Below are positions 1 to 9,400 of a stretch of DNA of 32,089 nucleotides, one piece after another. A program made the position numbers and the translations under genes. The DNA comes from CAYMRB01 sp964392615 (GTDB lineage: Bacteria > Planctomycetota > UBA8108). The notes under the pieces are model-generated. The model had not been told where the DNA came from. It made no database searches and was given only the letters and a program-made list of their open reading frames with translations. The first letter of the stretch is position 1. The number at the start of each line of letters is the position of its first letter. Location: positions 1-32,089 of the forward strand of contig CAYMRB010000055.1 in assembly GCA_964392615.1 (NCBI GenBank), read 5' to 3'.

Positions 1-92
1 CGGAGTCGGAGTCGGAGTCGGAGTCGGCGTCGGAGTCGGAGTCGGCGTCGGAGTCGGAGTCGGCGTCGGAGTCGGAGTCGGAGTCGGCGTCG
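1..92. repeat. Hexanucleotide tandem repeat array (GTCGGA/GTCGGC)
   Basis: About fifteen head-to-tail copies of a 6-bp unit, GTCGGA with interspersed GTCGGC, run from the window edge to just before the pyruvate kinase stop codon. The GTCGGC variant recurs every third or fourth unit, so there is a longer 18-24 bp periodicity. The array begins at base 1 and probably continues outside the window. It could be an intergenic microsatellite 3' of pyk or the end of a low-complexity coding region to the left. The minus strand would read Asp-Ser/Asp-Ala and the plus strand Arg-Ser or Glu-Ser. Nothing inside the window decides between these. Confidence 0.9.
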
Positions 93-94
93 CC

Positions 95-1576
95 CTACTC
101 CAGCTCGTACACCTTCAGCACGTGCGCCGCCTTCACTCCCGGCTCGCGCTGCCGCGCGACGAGGACGATGCGGTCTCCCTGCGTGACGATGCCGCGCTCC
201 TCGAGCAGCTCGATCGCGGGCGAGACGAGCTCGCGCAGATGGCCGCGGCGACGCATCGTCACGAGCGACAGGCCCTTGTGGAGCGCCAATCGCCGTGCGA
301 CGTTCGTGCCGGAGATGACGCCGTAGACCGGTATTCGCGCGCGCGCCGCGGACAGCGCGCGCAGGGTCGCCCCGGTCAGCGACAGCGCGAGGATGCAGCG
401 CGACTCCGTGTTCATCGCGAGGTTGACCGCCGATGCGGCCATGCGATCCAGGATGCCCTCCTTGCCTGCGACCGGGCGCGCCGGTCCGTGGCGCCACTCG
501 CGTTCGACGCCTTCGGCGGCGCGGCAGATGCGATCCATTTCGCGAATCGTGTGCACCGGATACGATCCGGTCGCCGTCTCGCCGCTCAGCATCACCGCGT
601 CGCTGCCGTCCAGTACCGCGTTGTGGACGTCCGTGACCTCCGCGCGCGTCGGCTTGTCGCGGTAGGTCATCGACTCGAGCATCTGCGTCGCGGTGATGAC
701 CGGCACGCCGACCGAGTTCGCCTCGTGGATGATCGTCTTCTGAAGGCGAGGTACGCGCTCGCGTGGCACGGTCACACCGAGGTCACCGCGCGCCACGAGC
801 ACGGCGTCGGCTACGCGGAGGATCGAGCGGATGTTCCGGACGCCGCTGCGATCCTCGATCTTCGCCACGACGAAGATATCGTCGTGCCCTTGGGCCGCGA
901 GCCACTTGCGCAACTCGCCCACTTCGCCCGCCGAGCGGACGAACGACATCGCGATCATATCGACGCCGAGGCCTGCACCGAACTTCGCGTCGTCGCGGTC
1001 CTTCTCGTTGACCAGCGGGAAGCTCAGGTCCGAGTCGGGGAAGATCACGCCTTTGCGATCGCCGAGCGGCCCGCCGAGCGTCACTTCGCAGTCGAGATCG
1101 TCGCCGCGCAGATCGCGGACGATCAGCTCGAGCATGCCATCGTCGAGGTAGACGCGGTCGCGCGGCCTCACGTATTGCGCGATGCTCTCGTAGTCGATGC
1201 CGATGCGTTGCGCCGTGACCTCGGGGCCCTCGCCGACGAGAATCCGCGTGCCCTCTCGCAACTCGATGGCCTCACCGTCCGCCGTCCTGCCGACGCGCAC
1301 CTTGTGGCCCTGCAGGTCCTGCAGGACCGCCACGGGCCGCCCGAGTCGTGCCGAGGTCTCCCGAATCGTGTCGTAAGTCTGTCCATGGATCGCGTGCGAA
1401 CCGTGCGAGAAGTTGAGCCGCGCGACGTTGAGGCCGGCTTTGATGAGCTTCGTCATGACCTCCGGCGAGCTGCTCGCCGGACCGATCGTGGCGACGATCC
1501 TCGACGCGCGCGGGTTCTTCTCGAACTGGATCGGCGCCGTCTCGCAACGCGGTCGTTCGTTCGAGTCCGGGTTCAT
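95..1576 (-). CDS. pyk: Pyruvate kinase
   Basis: Pyruvate kinase makes pyruvate and ATP from phosphoenolpyruvate and ADP, the last step of glycolysis, in the cytoplasm. The 493-aa product is close to the family's usual 470-500 aa. Motifs in order are ATIGPASSS and the K+/substrate-site strand ARLNFSHG near the N-terminus, LQDLQGHKVRVG (usually LQGPKIR, here His for Pro), the catalytic lysine in VAKIEDRSG, the Mg-binding VARGDLGV, and ATQMLESM followed by PTRAEVTDVHNAVLDGSD. The C-terminal alpha/beta domain starts around SLTGATLRAL. I chose the ATG at 1576 because its first base pairs into the sulfatase stop as ATGA and a GGGAGAGAAGG ribosome site lies just upstream; a longer reading starting at 1603 would add nine non-conserved residues. 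Translation is probably coupled to the upstream sulfatase gene, an unusual partner for a glycolytic enzyme. Confidence 0.95.
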   Translation of the reverse strand: MNPDSNERPRCETAPIQFEKNPRASRIVATIGPASSSPEVMTKLIKAGLNVARLNFSHGSHAIHGQTYDTIRETSARLGRPVAVLQDLQGHKVRVGRTADGEAIELREGTRILVGEGPEVTAQRIGIDYESIAQYVRPRDRVYLDDGMLELIVRDLRGDDLDCEVTLGGPLGDRKGVIFPDSDLSFPLVNEKDRDDAKFGAGLGVDMIAMSFVRSAGEVGELRKWLAAQGHDDIFVVAKIEDRSGVRNIRSILRVADAVLVARGDLGVTVPRERVPRLQKTIIHEANSVGVPVITATQMLESMTYRDKPTRAEVTDVHNAVLDGSDAVMLSGETATGSYPVHTIREMDRICRAAEGVEREWRHGPARPVAGKEGILDRMAASAVNLAMNTESRCILALSLTGATLRALSAARARIPVYGVISGTNVARRLALHKGLSLVTMRRRGHLRELVSPAIELLEERGIVTQGDRIVLVARQREPGVKAAHVLKVYELE

Positions 1577-3015
1577 CGCGCCTTCTCTCCCAGGTCTCTC
1601 CACAACTCGCGCAGGCGCTCGAGGTCAGCGGCGTGATCCGGTCGCTCCGCGAGATTGCGGAGCTCATGCGGGTCGTTCTCGAGGTCGTAGAGCTCCTCGA
1701 ACGGCTCGGCGACGCGTTGGTCCGCGCCGGCCTTCCCCGCGTCTTGCCGGGCCGCTGGGTGCGCGCCGCCCTCGCGTGGAATCTCGACCCACCGGACGTA
1801 CTTCCACCGGTCCGTCCGGATGCCTTCGGTCTTCGGAATCGTCCGGTGCCGGAAGATGTGCTGATAGAACCAAGCGTCGCGCCAGCCGGCGTCCTCGCCG
1901 CGCAGGAGGGGGACCAGGCTGCGGCCTTGCATCGCCTGCGGTGCGTCGATTCCGGCGAGGTCGAGGAACGTCGGTGCCAGGTCGATCGTCAGCGCCATCT
2001 GCGTCAGGACGCGGCCGCGCTTCGCCGCGTCGAGGCGGGGATCGAACACGATGAGCGGCAAGCGGATCGACTCCTCATGCACGAACCACTTGCCGGCCAG
2101 GCCACGGTCGCCGAGATAGAAGCCGTTGTCGGACGTCAGTGCGATGACGGTATTGTCCGCTAGACCCTTCGCGGCCAGGGCCGCGCGCAGCGCTCCGAGC
2201 GTCTCGTCGACGCCGGAGATCAGCCGGTAGTAGTCCTTCATCGATTTCTGATACATCGCGGGCGTCGCGAAACGGATCTTCCAGCGCCGCCGCGCCTCCG
2301 ATTCGCGCACGAAAGGCGGCAGCGCGTCGAACACCTTCTCGGTCGCGGTCGGGACCGTCGGGACCGCGATCTCCTCGAACAGCGACGCGTACTTCGGATC
2401 CGGCTGGAACGGCCACGGATCGCCGTCCTGACAGTGCACGGACTTGAAGCTCAGTTGCAGGCAGAACGGCTTGTCGGTCGGCACGCCGTCGACGAACTCG
2501 ACCGCCTGCGACCGCAGGATGCTCGTCAGATGGCCCTCGCGTCCCCTCTGGAAGTAGCGCCCTTGGCCGGAGAAGCCGCGGAAGTGGTCGTACTGCGACT
2601 TCGGCAGCTGGCCGCCGAGGCCCCACTTGCCGATGAATGCCGTGCGGTAGCCATTGGCGCGCAGGCGGCCGGCGAACGTGTTCGCGAAGACCTCCGGCGT
2701 CAGCGCCGCGCGGAAGTCGATGATGCCGTGCCGTGCGCCGTGCTGACCCGTCAGAATGCTCGCGCGACTCGTCGAGCAAATCGACGTCGTGCAGAACATG
2801 TGGCGGAAGTTGACGCCGTGCTGAGCGAGCCGGTCGATCTCCGGCGTGCGCGCGACGCGGTCGCCATTGCAGCCGATCGCGTCCCAGCGCAGATCGTCGA
2901 TGAGCAGGAAGACGATGTTCGGACGCGTCGCCGCGTCGGCGCGATCGGGAACGGAAACAGCGGCACACAGGAGCGCCGCGAGGGCCAGGGACAGGGGGGC
3001 GCGTTCGCGGATCAT
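1573..3015 (-). CDS. Secreted sulfatase (alkaline phosphatase superfamily)
   Basis: The 480-aa protein belongs to the type I sulfatase family, which hydrolyses sulfate esters, commonly on polysaccharides, using a formylglycine made from a Cys or Ser. A signal peptide spans about residues 1-28 (hydrophobic LSLALAALLCAAVSV, cleavage near ADA), so it acts outside the cytoplasm. Metal ligands are visible in LLIDDLRWD (D40, D41) and in TSDNGFYLGDRGLAGKW. The modification site reads C80-S-T-S-R84 followed by ASILTG, so the usual Pro or Ala at the third position is Thr. The C-terminal segment with RTDRWKYVRW and YDLENDPHELRNLA is the usual sulfatase tail (DUF4976-like). The substrate cannot be read from the sequence; the closest resemblance I can suggest is the N-sulfoglucosamine or iduronate sulfatase group. 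The stop overlaps the pyk start. Confidence 0.93.
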   Translation of the reverse strand: MIRERAPLSLALAALLCAAVSVPDRADAATRPNIVFLLIDDLRWDAIGCNGDRVARTPEIDRLAQHGVNFRHMFCTTSICSTSRASILTGQHGARHGIIDFRAALTPEVFANTFAGRLRANGYRTAFIGKWGLGGQLPKSQYDHFRGFSGQGRYFQRGREGHLTSILRSQAVEFVDGVPTDKPFCLQLSFKSVHCQDGDPWPFQPDPKYASLFEEIAVPTVPTATEKVFDALPPFVRESEARRRWKIRFATPAMYQKSMKDYYRLISGVDETLGALRAALAAKGLADNTVIALTSDNGFYLGDRGLAGKWFVHEESIRLPLIVFDPRLDAAKRGRVLTQMALTIDLAPTFLDLAGIDAPQAMQGRSLVPLLRGEDAGWRDAWFYQHIFRHRTIPKTEGIRTDRWKYVRWVEIPREGGAHPAARQDAGKAGADQRVAEPFEELYDLENDPHELRNLAERPDHAADLERLRELWRDLGEKAR

Positions 3016-3139
3016 GTCGATTACAATGCCGTCCTCGTCGGATGTCGTACGCTCGCGTCGATTGCGACCTCACTCTAATCGATCGGGCCACAGCGATCGA
3101 CACCACACACGCAAGGGAAGCGAAGGAAACCGAGGAGCC

Positions 3140-3883
3140 ATGGACCTGCGCGGCAAGGTCGCTCTGGTGACGGGGGCTTCGAGCGGCATCGGTCACGCGA
3201 TTGCGCTGGCGCTCGCGGCGAAGGGGGCGCGCTTGACGCTGAGCGCTCGAAGGCGCGAACGGCTCGAGCAGCTCGCAGCCGACGTCGAACATGCCGGTGC
3301 CGAGGCTTTGGTCGCTCCCGCCGACGTGCGCGACGAGCCAGCGCTGTGCGCCGTGTTCGATCGCACGATCGAGCATTGGGGTCGTCTCGACGTGCTGATC
3401 AACAGCGCGGGCCTCGGTCGCCTCGCTCCGCTTCACGGCGGCAGCTCCGAGGACTGGCGAATGATGCAGGAGGTCAACGTGCTCGCGCTCGCGGTGGCGT
3501 GTCGCGAGGCACTCGCGCGCTTCGACGGCGATCGCGGCGGCCACATCGTCAACCTGTCGAGCCTGTCCGGCCACCGCGTTCCCGCATCGGGTGGCTTCTA
3601 CGCTGCGACGAAGTTCGCGGTTCGCGCGCTGACCGAGTCGTTGCGACAGGAGCTCGTCGCGCGCGGCAGTCGGACTCGCGTCACGGCGATCTCGCCCGGG
3701 TTCGTGCGCACCGAATTCCACGACGAGCTCTACGGTGACGAGGAGGAGCGCGCGGCGCGGTTTCCGAAGTATCGCGTTCTCGATGCAGGCGACGTCGCCG
3801 CGTCGGTCATCCACGTGCTCGAAGCGCCCGCCAACGTCGCGATTCACGACGTGCTGATGCGCTCTCAGGAGCAAACTTCGTGA
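3140..3883 (+). CDS. Short-chain dehydrogenase/reductase (SDR)
   Basis: A 247-aa classical SDR, the normal length for the family. It has the Rossmann cofactor motif TGASSGIGHAIA at residues 12-23, NSAG in place of the common NNAG, the catalytic Ser in NLSSLSG and the YxxxK pair in FYAATKFAVRALTESLRQEL. It is a cytoplasmic NAD(P)H-dependent oxidoreductase; the ISPGFVRTEF segment resembles YdfG-type enzymes, but the substrate is unknown. An upstream open frame extends back to 2846, but the ATG at 3140 is preceded by AAGGAA and GAGGAG purine runs and starts exactly at the conserved MDLRGKVALVTG. The stop overlaps the next gene's GTG start (GTGA), so it heads a probable four-gene operon. Confidence 0.92.
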   Translation: MDLRGKVALVTGASSGIGHAIALALAAKGARLTLSARRRERLEQLAADVEHAGAEALVAPADVRDEPALCAVFDRTIEHWGRLDVLINSAGLGRLAPLHGGSSEDWRMMQEVNVLALAVACREALARFDGDRGGHIVNLSSLSGHRVPASGGFYAATKFAVRALTESLRQELVARGSRTRVTAISPGFVRTEFHDELYGDEEERAARFPKYRVLDAGDVAASVIHVLEAPANVAIHDVLMRSQEQTS

Positions 3884-4683
3884 TCGTCGACGCGCGCGAC
3901 CGGTGGGGCAGACGTCAGCTTCTGATCGCTGTCGTGGCCGCGCTCGCACTCACGAGCTGCGATGGCTCGCGCGACGCTCCCAGCGCGCCCGGCGCGCCCG
4001 CGGCGAAGCTAGGACGTGCGTCGCCCGGCGATCGCGATCCCCGACTCGGCCGCGCGCTCGAGTTCTTGGGGCGGGGTGACTTCGCCGCGAGCCGCACGAT
4101 TCTCGACGAGGTCGCGCGTCAGTATCCCGACTCGCAGCGCACGCGGTTCCTGATCGCGCTGAGCTATCACAAGGAGAAGCGCTACGAGCTCGCGAGTCGC
4201 CTGTTCGCGGCAGTCGTAGCGGCCGGCCCGACTTTCGAAGGCTTCGACGGCGTGTTCCATTTTCAAGGCTGGGCGCTATACCACCTCGGGCGCCTCGACG
4301 CGGCGGAGGAGGCGTTCGAGAAGCACGTCACCGCGCAACCGGATGTCGTCGACACGTGGTTCGGCCTCGGCCTCGTCGCGCTCGACGAAGACCGACTCGA
4401 CGACGCCGAGAACGCGCTGCGCGAGGCGATGCGCCTCGGCGTCGGCAATCCTCGCAAGCGGCGCTCGGTGTCGAAGGCGCGTACGCGACTCGCCGACGTC
4501 CTCGTGCGCCGCGGACGTCTCGAAGACGCGCGGCGCGAGCTCGTCATCGCGACGAGCGAATGGCCTGACAACGCCAGCGCGCACTACAAGCTGTCTCGCG
4601 TACTCGCACGGCTCGGCGACGCGGCCGGCTCCGCGCGCGCGCTCGACGAGCACCGCCGACTGCGAGCGCGAGGAGGAGGCTGA
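3880..4683 (+). CDS. TPR-repeat lipoprotein
   Basis: A 267-aa protein starting with GTG inside the SDR stop codon (GTGA overlap), with AGGAG about ten bases upstream. The N-terminus carries a signal sequence with lipobox LTSC (residues about 24-27), so it should be a lipid-anchored envelope protein. After an Ala/Pro-rich linker, residues about 50-260 form roughly five tetratricopeptide-like helical pairs, for example RALEFLGRGDFAASRTILDEV, WALYHLGRLDAAEEAFEKHV and TWFGLGLVALDEDRLDDAE. These repeats usually hold protein complexes together. Its position directly before an FG-GAP/ASPIC protein (2-bp gap) matches the common pairing of TPR and CRTAC-like proteins in bacteria, so a shared role at the cell surface is likely. 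No enzymatic domain is visible. Confidence 0.88.
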   Translation: MIVDARDRWGRRQLLIAVVAALALTSCDGSRDAPSAPGAPAAKLGRASPGDRDPRLGRALEFLGRGDFAASRTILDEVARQYPDSQRTRFLIALSYHKEKRYELASRLFAAVVAAGPTFEGFDGVFHFQGWALYHLGRLDAAEEAFEKHVTAQPDVVDTWFGLGLVALDEDRLDDAENALREAMRLGVGNPRKRRSVSKARTRLADVLVRRGRLEDARRELVIATSEWPDNASAHYKLSRVLARLGDAAGSARALDEHRRLRARGGG

Positions 4684-4685
4684 TA

Positions 4686-6401
4686 ATGCACCGCGCCATC
4701 GTGACCGTGTTGCTCGCGCTCGTCGTACCGCCGTGTGGCCTCGCGTGTCGCGACTCGTCGACGACAGCGCCCGACAGGGTGACGGCCCTCCGCTTCGAGG
4801 AGCTGGACGCTGCGACGACGGGCCTCGACGTGACGATGCGCTGCGGCAACGATCCGTCGACGCAGATTCTCGAGGTCAAAGGCGGTGGCATCGCCTTGAT
4901 CGACTACGACCGCGATGGCGACCTCGACGTTTTCGTGCCGAACGGCGCGTGGCTCGAGAAGACGAACGAGGGACCCGGCTGCCGCCTCTTCGCGAACGAC
5001 GGCGAGTTGCGGTTTCGCGACGTGACGAAGGCCGCCGGGCTCGGACACCGTCGCTGGTCGTTCGGCGTCACGGTGGGCGACTACGACGACGACGGCTTCG
5101 ACGACCTGTTCATCGCGTGCTACGGGCCGAATGTCCTGCTGCGCAACGACGGCGCCGGCAAGTTCGAGGACGCGACCCGTCGCGCCGGGCTCGGCGACGC
5201 GCATTGGGGCACAGGATGCGCCTTTGGCGACATCGACGCAGACGGCGACCTCGACCTCTACGTGTGCAACTACGTCGACTTCGACCCGGGCCGCCCGCCG
5301 CCGCCGTCGATGTTCAAGACGACGCAGGTGCTCGGCGGGCCGATCGGCCTCGCCGCCCGCCACGACGTGCTGTGGGAGAATCGCGGCGATGGCACCTTCC
5401 GCGACGCCAGCGAGTCGTCCGGCTGTCGTGCGGTGCGCCCGGCGTACGCGCTCAACGTCGCGATCGTCGACATCGATGCGGACGGCCGGCAGGACATCTT
5501 CGTCGGCAACGACTCGATGGCGAACTACCTGTTCCGCCATCTCGGCGGTCTGCGATTCGAGGACGTTGGCACCGCGCGCGGCGTCGGGGCGAACGCTGAC
5601 GGCGTGTACCAGGCGACGATGGGCATCGCGGTCGGTGACGTCACTGGCAACGGGCGACCCGACATCTTCACGACAAACTTCTCGGGCGATACGAACACGC
5701 TGTGGACGCAGGGCGATGACGGGTTCTTCGATGAGGCCACGCGTCGATTCGGGCTCGGCCAGATGTCGATGGCGTTCGTCGGTTGGGCGTGCGAGCTCGG
5801 CGATTTCGACCTCGACGGCGACGAGGATCTGATCGCGTTCAACGGCCATGTGTACCCGCAGGCGACGCGCGAGACGATGGACTCGCCCTATCTGCAGACG
5901 CCGCTTCTCTTCGCGCGTGAGGAGTGGCGGTTTCATCGCCAGGGCGCTTCGACAGCCGGCGAGTGGCTCGCCAAGGGGTATCGCGATCGCACCGCGGCCT
6001 TCGGCGACCTCGACGGTGACGGCGATCTCGACGCGGTCATCGGCGAGTTGAACGGTCCGGTTCGCGTGCTGCGCGGGCTCGCGTCGCGGTCCGGGAGTCA
6101 CTGGGTGATCATCGACCCGCGGGACCGGCGTGGCGGGAAGAACCGGCGCGGGATCGGTTGCCGCGTGGACGTCGAGACGGGCGGCCGCAAGTGGCGGCGA
6201 TGGATTCGCGGCGGCGGCCCGTTCCAGTCCGCGAACGCCGCGTACGCGCACTTCGGTCTCGGTCCGTACGCCGGACCGCTGCGCGTCACGGTGCTGTGGC
6301 CGGACGGCGTCGAGACAACTCTGGCCGACGTGAAAGTCGACTGCAGACTGGAAGTCGTGCGTGACGATCGTCGAGAAGGGGTGGATTCCGCAGAGAAGTG
6401 A
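4686..6401 (+). CDS. FG-GAP/ASPIC-UnbV (CRTAC1-like) exported protein
   Basis: The 571-aa protein has an N-terminal export signal ending near CGLAC; the cysteine could be a lipobox, but Gly at -3 is poor. Seven FG-GAP/VCBS calcium-binding units of the DxDxDGxxD type follow, including DYDRDGDLDVFV, DYDDDGFDDLFI, DIDADGDLDLYV and DLDGDGDLDAVIG. These repeats build a beta-propeller like that of integrin alpha chains. The C-terminal ~90 residues are an ASPIC/UnbV domain: RRGIGCRVDVETGGRKW, then GGPFQSANAAYAHFGLG and VTVLWPDGVETTL. This architecture is known as CRTAC1-like and its biochemical function is poorly defined; adhesion or carbohydrate contact is the usual guess. It is translated 2 bp after the TPR lipoprotein, with GAGGAGG as ribosome site, and 4 bp before the lipid-remodelling fusion. 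Confidence 0.93.
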   Translation: MHRAIVTVLLALVVPPCGLACRDSSTTAPDRVTALRFEELDAATTGLDVTMRCGNDPSTQILEVKGGGIALIDYDRDGDLDVFVPNGAWLEKTNEGPGCRLFANDGELRFRDVTKAAGLGHRRWSFGVTVGDYDDDGFDDLFIACYGPNVLLRNDGAGKFEDATRRAGLGDAHWGTGCAFGDIDADGDLDLYVCNYVDFDPGRPPPPSMFKTTQVLGGPIGLAARHDVLWENRGDGTFRDASESSGCRAVRPAYALNVAIVDIDADGRQDIFVGNDSMANYLFRHLGGLRFEDVGTARGVGANADGVYQATMGIAVGDVTGNGRPDIFTTNFSGDTNTLWTQGDDGFFDEATRRFGLGQMSMAFVGWACELGDFDLDGDEDLIAFNGHVYPQATRETMDSPYLQTPLLFAREEWRFHRQGASTAGEWLAKGYRDRTAAFGDLDGDGDLDAVIGELNGPVRVLRGLASRSGSHWVIIDPRDRRGGKNRRGIGCRVDVETGGRKWRRWIRGGGPFQSANAAYAHFGLGPYAGPLRVTVLWPDGVETTLADVKVDCRLEVVRDDRREGVDSAEK

Positions 6402-6405
6402 AACC

Positions 6406-9400
6406 GTGGCCGAATCCGATAAGCGACACCCGCTGACGGGACTGCTCATCACGCAGTTCCTCGGCGCGTTCAACGACAACGCGTGGAAGATGCTCGTCGG
6501 CCTCCTCGCCATGGATGCGGTCTACGCGTCCTTTGCGGCGGGCAGCCCGGAGGCCGAGTCGGCGAGCGTCGTTCAGAACTGCATCGTCTTCCTCGTGTTG
6601 ACGGTGCCGTTGATGCTGTTCTCGTTACCGGCCGGCGTCCTGTCCGATCGCATCAGCAAGCGGCGTGTCATCGTCGCGATGAAAGTGCTCGAGCTCGTGC
6701 TGATGGCGGCCGCGACGGTCGTGCTGTTCACGGCGCCGGAGACTCGCTGGCTGCAGTGGAGCGTGCTCGGCTTGATGGGACTGCAAAGCGCGCTCTTCAG
6801 CCCGGCGAAGTATGGCATTCTGCCCGAGCTGCTGCCGCATTCGAAGCTTTCGGCCGGCAACGGCGCGCTCGAGCTGTGGACGTTCGTCGCGATCATCGCG
6901 GGCACCGCGGCCGCCGGCGAGCTCAAGGACTTCTCGACCGCAGAGAGCCTCTGGGGTCCCGACGGGGGAGTGATTTGGCTCGCGCCGCTCGTCCTGACGA
7001 TGTTCGCAGTCATGGGTTTGTTCGCGACGCGGTGGATACCGCCGGTGCCGGTCGGCCGCGCGTCCGGCGGCCTCGCCGAGTCGGTCGGCGGCGCGTGGAA
7101 GGCCGTGCGCGCGGAGCGGACGTTGTGGCTCGCGATTCTCGGGTACTGCTTCTACTGGGCGATCGCCAGCCTGATGGGGCCGGTGATCCTCGCGTTCGGC
7201 AAGTCGGCGCTCGACCTCGGCAACCCCGGCATGCTGCTCGCGGTCTTCGGGCTCGGCGTCGGCGCGGGTAGCTTCATCGCCGGCAAAATGTCGGCGGGCA
7301 AGGTCGAGTACGGACTCATTCCGCTCGGCGCGATCGTTCTCGCCGTGTTCACGTTCGTGCTGGCGCTCGTGCCGGCGACGACGACGGGCAGCTTCTTGCT
7401 GATGGTGCCGCTCGGCGTCGCGAGCGGCTGGATCGTCGTGCCGCTCAACGCGCTGCTGCAGTGGAAGTCGCCGCCGGATCGGCGCGGCGCGGTCATCGCT
7501 CTCGCGAACTTCCTCGTCTTCGGTGGCTTGATCGTCGGCAACCTCGCGGGCATCGTGCTCGCGCAGGTCTTCGAGCTGCCGGCGTGGGGGGCGCTGCTGG
7601 CGGCCGCGATCCTGACGCTCGCCGGCACCGCGTGGGCGCTGTGGCTGCTGCCGGACGCTTGTCTGCGCCTGATTCTGATCTTCCTGACGCACACGTTCTA
7701 TCGCCTGCGAGTCATCGACGCGCGACACGTGCCGCAAGAGGGCGGCGCTCTGCTCGTGCCGAATCACGTGTCGTTCGTCGACGGGCTGTTTCTGCTCGCG
7801 AGCGTCGATCGGCCCGTTCGGTTCATCGTCGACTCCGCATACTTCAAGCACCCGTTCTACGGGCCGTTCCTGCGGTCGCTGAAGGCGATCGAGATCTCGT
7901 CCTCGGGTGCGCCGAAGGTCATCCTGCGCGCGATGCGCGACGCGGGGAAGTACCTCGACGAGGGCGATGTCGTCTGCATCTTCGCCGAGGGGCAGATCAC
8001 GCGAACCGGCACGCTGCAGCCGTTTCGGCGCGGCCTCGAGCGGATCGTCAAGGGGCGCACTGCGCCGATCATTCCGGTGCACCTCGATCGCGTGTGGGGG
8101 AGCATCTTCAGCCGATCCGGTGGGCGGTTCGTGACGAAGATGCCGCGCCGCATCCCGTATCCGGTGACGATCTCGTTCGGCGAGCCGCTCGAGACGAAAA
8201 CGCCGATCTGGAAGGTGCGGCGTGCGGTCGGCGAGCTAGGCTCTGCGGCGTGGAAGGCGCGCAAGTCGTCACGACCGCCGCTTCACCGCACGTTCGCACG
8301 GTCGGCGCGCCGGCATCCGTTCCGCCTCGCGTTCGCCGATCCGACGCGTCGGAGGATGTCGTACCTCCAGGCGCTGGTCGGCGTGATCGCCATGGCGCGT
8401 GCGCTGCGTCCCCGATGGCGCGATCAGGAGCACGTCGGCATTCTGCTGCCACCGAGCATCGGCGGCGCGCTGACGAACATCGCGGCGGCGTTCTGCGGCC
8501 GCACGACGGTCAACCTCAACTACACGGTCGGGCGAGAGGGCATGGAATCGGCCGTGCGGCAGGCCGGCGTCAAGACGATCGTCACGAGCCGCGCGTTCAT
8601 CGAGAAGGCGAAGATCGAGGTGCCGGAGGGCCCCGAGACGCTGTGGCTCGAAGACGTGCGCGGCGCGATCGGCGCGTTCGATCGCCTGGTCGCGACCGCG
8701 ATGGCGCTCCTCCTGCCCGGACGCCTGATCGAGCGGCTGCTCGTCGATCGGAAGCGGCCGGGCGGCCCGCGCGTCGCGAACGACGACACGGTCACCGTGA
8801 TCTTCTCGAGCGGTTCGACCGGCGAGCCGAAGGGCGTCATGCTGAGCCACTTCAACGTCGACTCGAACGTCGAGGCGGTGGCGCAGGTCATCCGGCTGAC
8901 GAAGGACGATCGCATTCTGGGCATCCTGCCGACGTTCCACTCGTTCGGTTATCTGGCGTTGTGGGCGGCCGCGAACGAAGGCGTCAGTATCATCTTCTTG
9001 CCGAATCCGCTCGATGCGGCGGAGGTCGGCGAGAAAGTCGGACAGTACGGGGTGACGATCCTGATCGCGACGCCGACGTTCTTGCAGCTCTACCTGCGTC
9101 GTTGCTCGCCGGGCCAGTTCGGCTCGCTGCGCATCGTGCTGGCGGGCGCGGAGAAGCTCCCGGAGCGACTGGCGCAGGCGTTCGAGGACCAGTTCGGCAT
9201 CCGGCCGCTCGAGGGGTACGGCACGACCGAGTGCGCGCCGGTGATCGCGGCGGGCACGACGGACTTTCGCGCCGCGGGATTCTATCAACCGGGATCTCGT
9301 CGCGGCTCGGTGGGGCAACCGCTGCCGGGAGTCGCGGTGCGCATCGTCGATGCGGACGCGCCGGAGAACGTCGACGAGTGTCTCGAGCCGAACGCTCCCG

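Noticed and set aside
1..92. CRISPR-like array
   Set aside because: The unit is six bases with no spacers, so it is a microsatellite.
122..1636. A 504-codon plus-strand open frame opposite pyruvate kinase
   Set aside because: It is Arg/Asp/Val-rich and without domains, a typical mirror frame of a GC-rich gene; the minus strand carries clear pyruvate kinase motifs.
3016..3139. Promoter of the SDR operon (TCTAAT at 3074-3079) and of the sulfatase (TGTAAT on the minus strand near its ATG)
   Set aside because: Both have -10-like hexamers, but no acceptable -35 box at 16-18 bases, so I did not annotate them.
2075..3949. A 624-codon minus-strand open frame across the SDR and sulfatase genes
   Set aside because: Its second part reads the sulfatase in the wrong frame, and its first part is antisense to the SDR.
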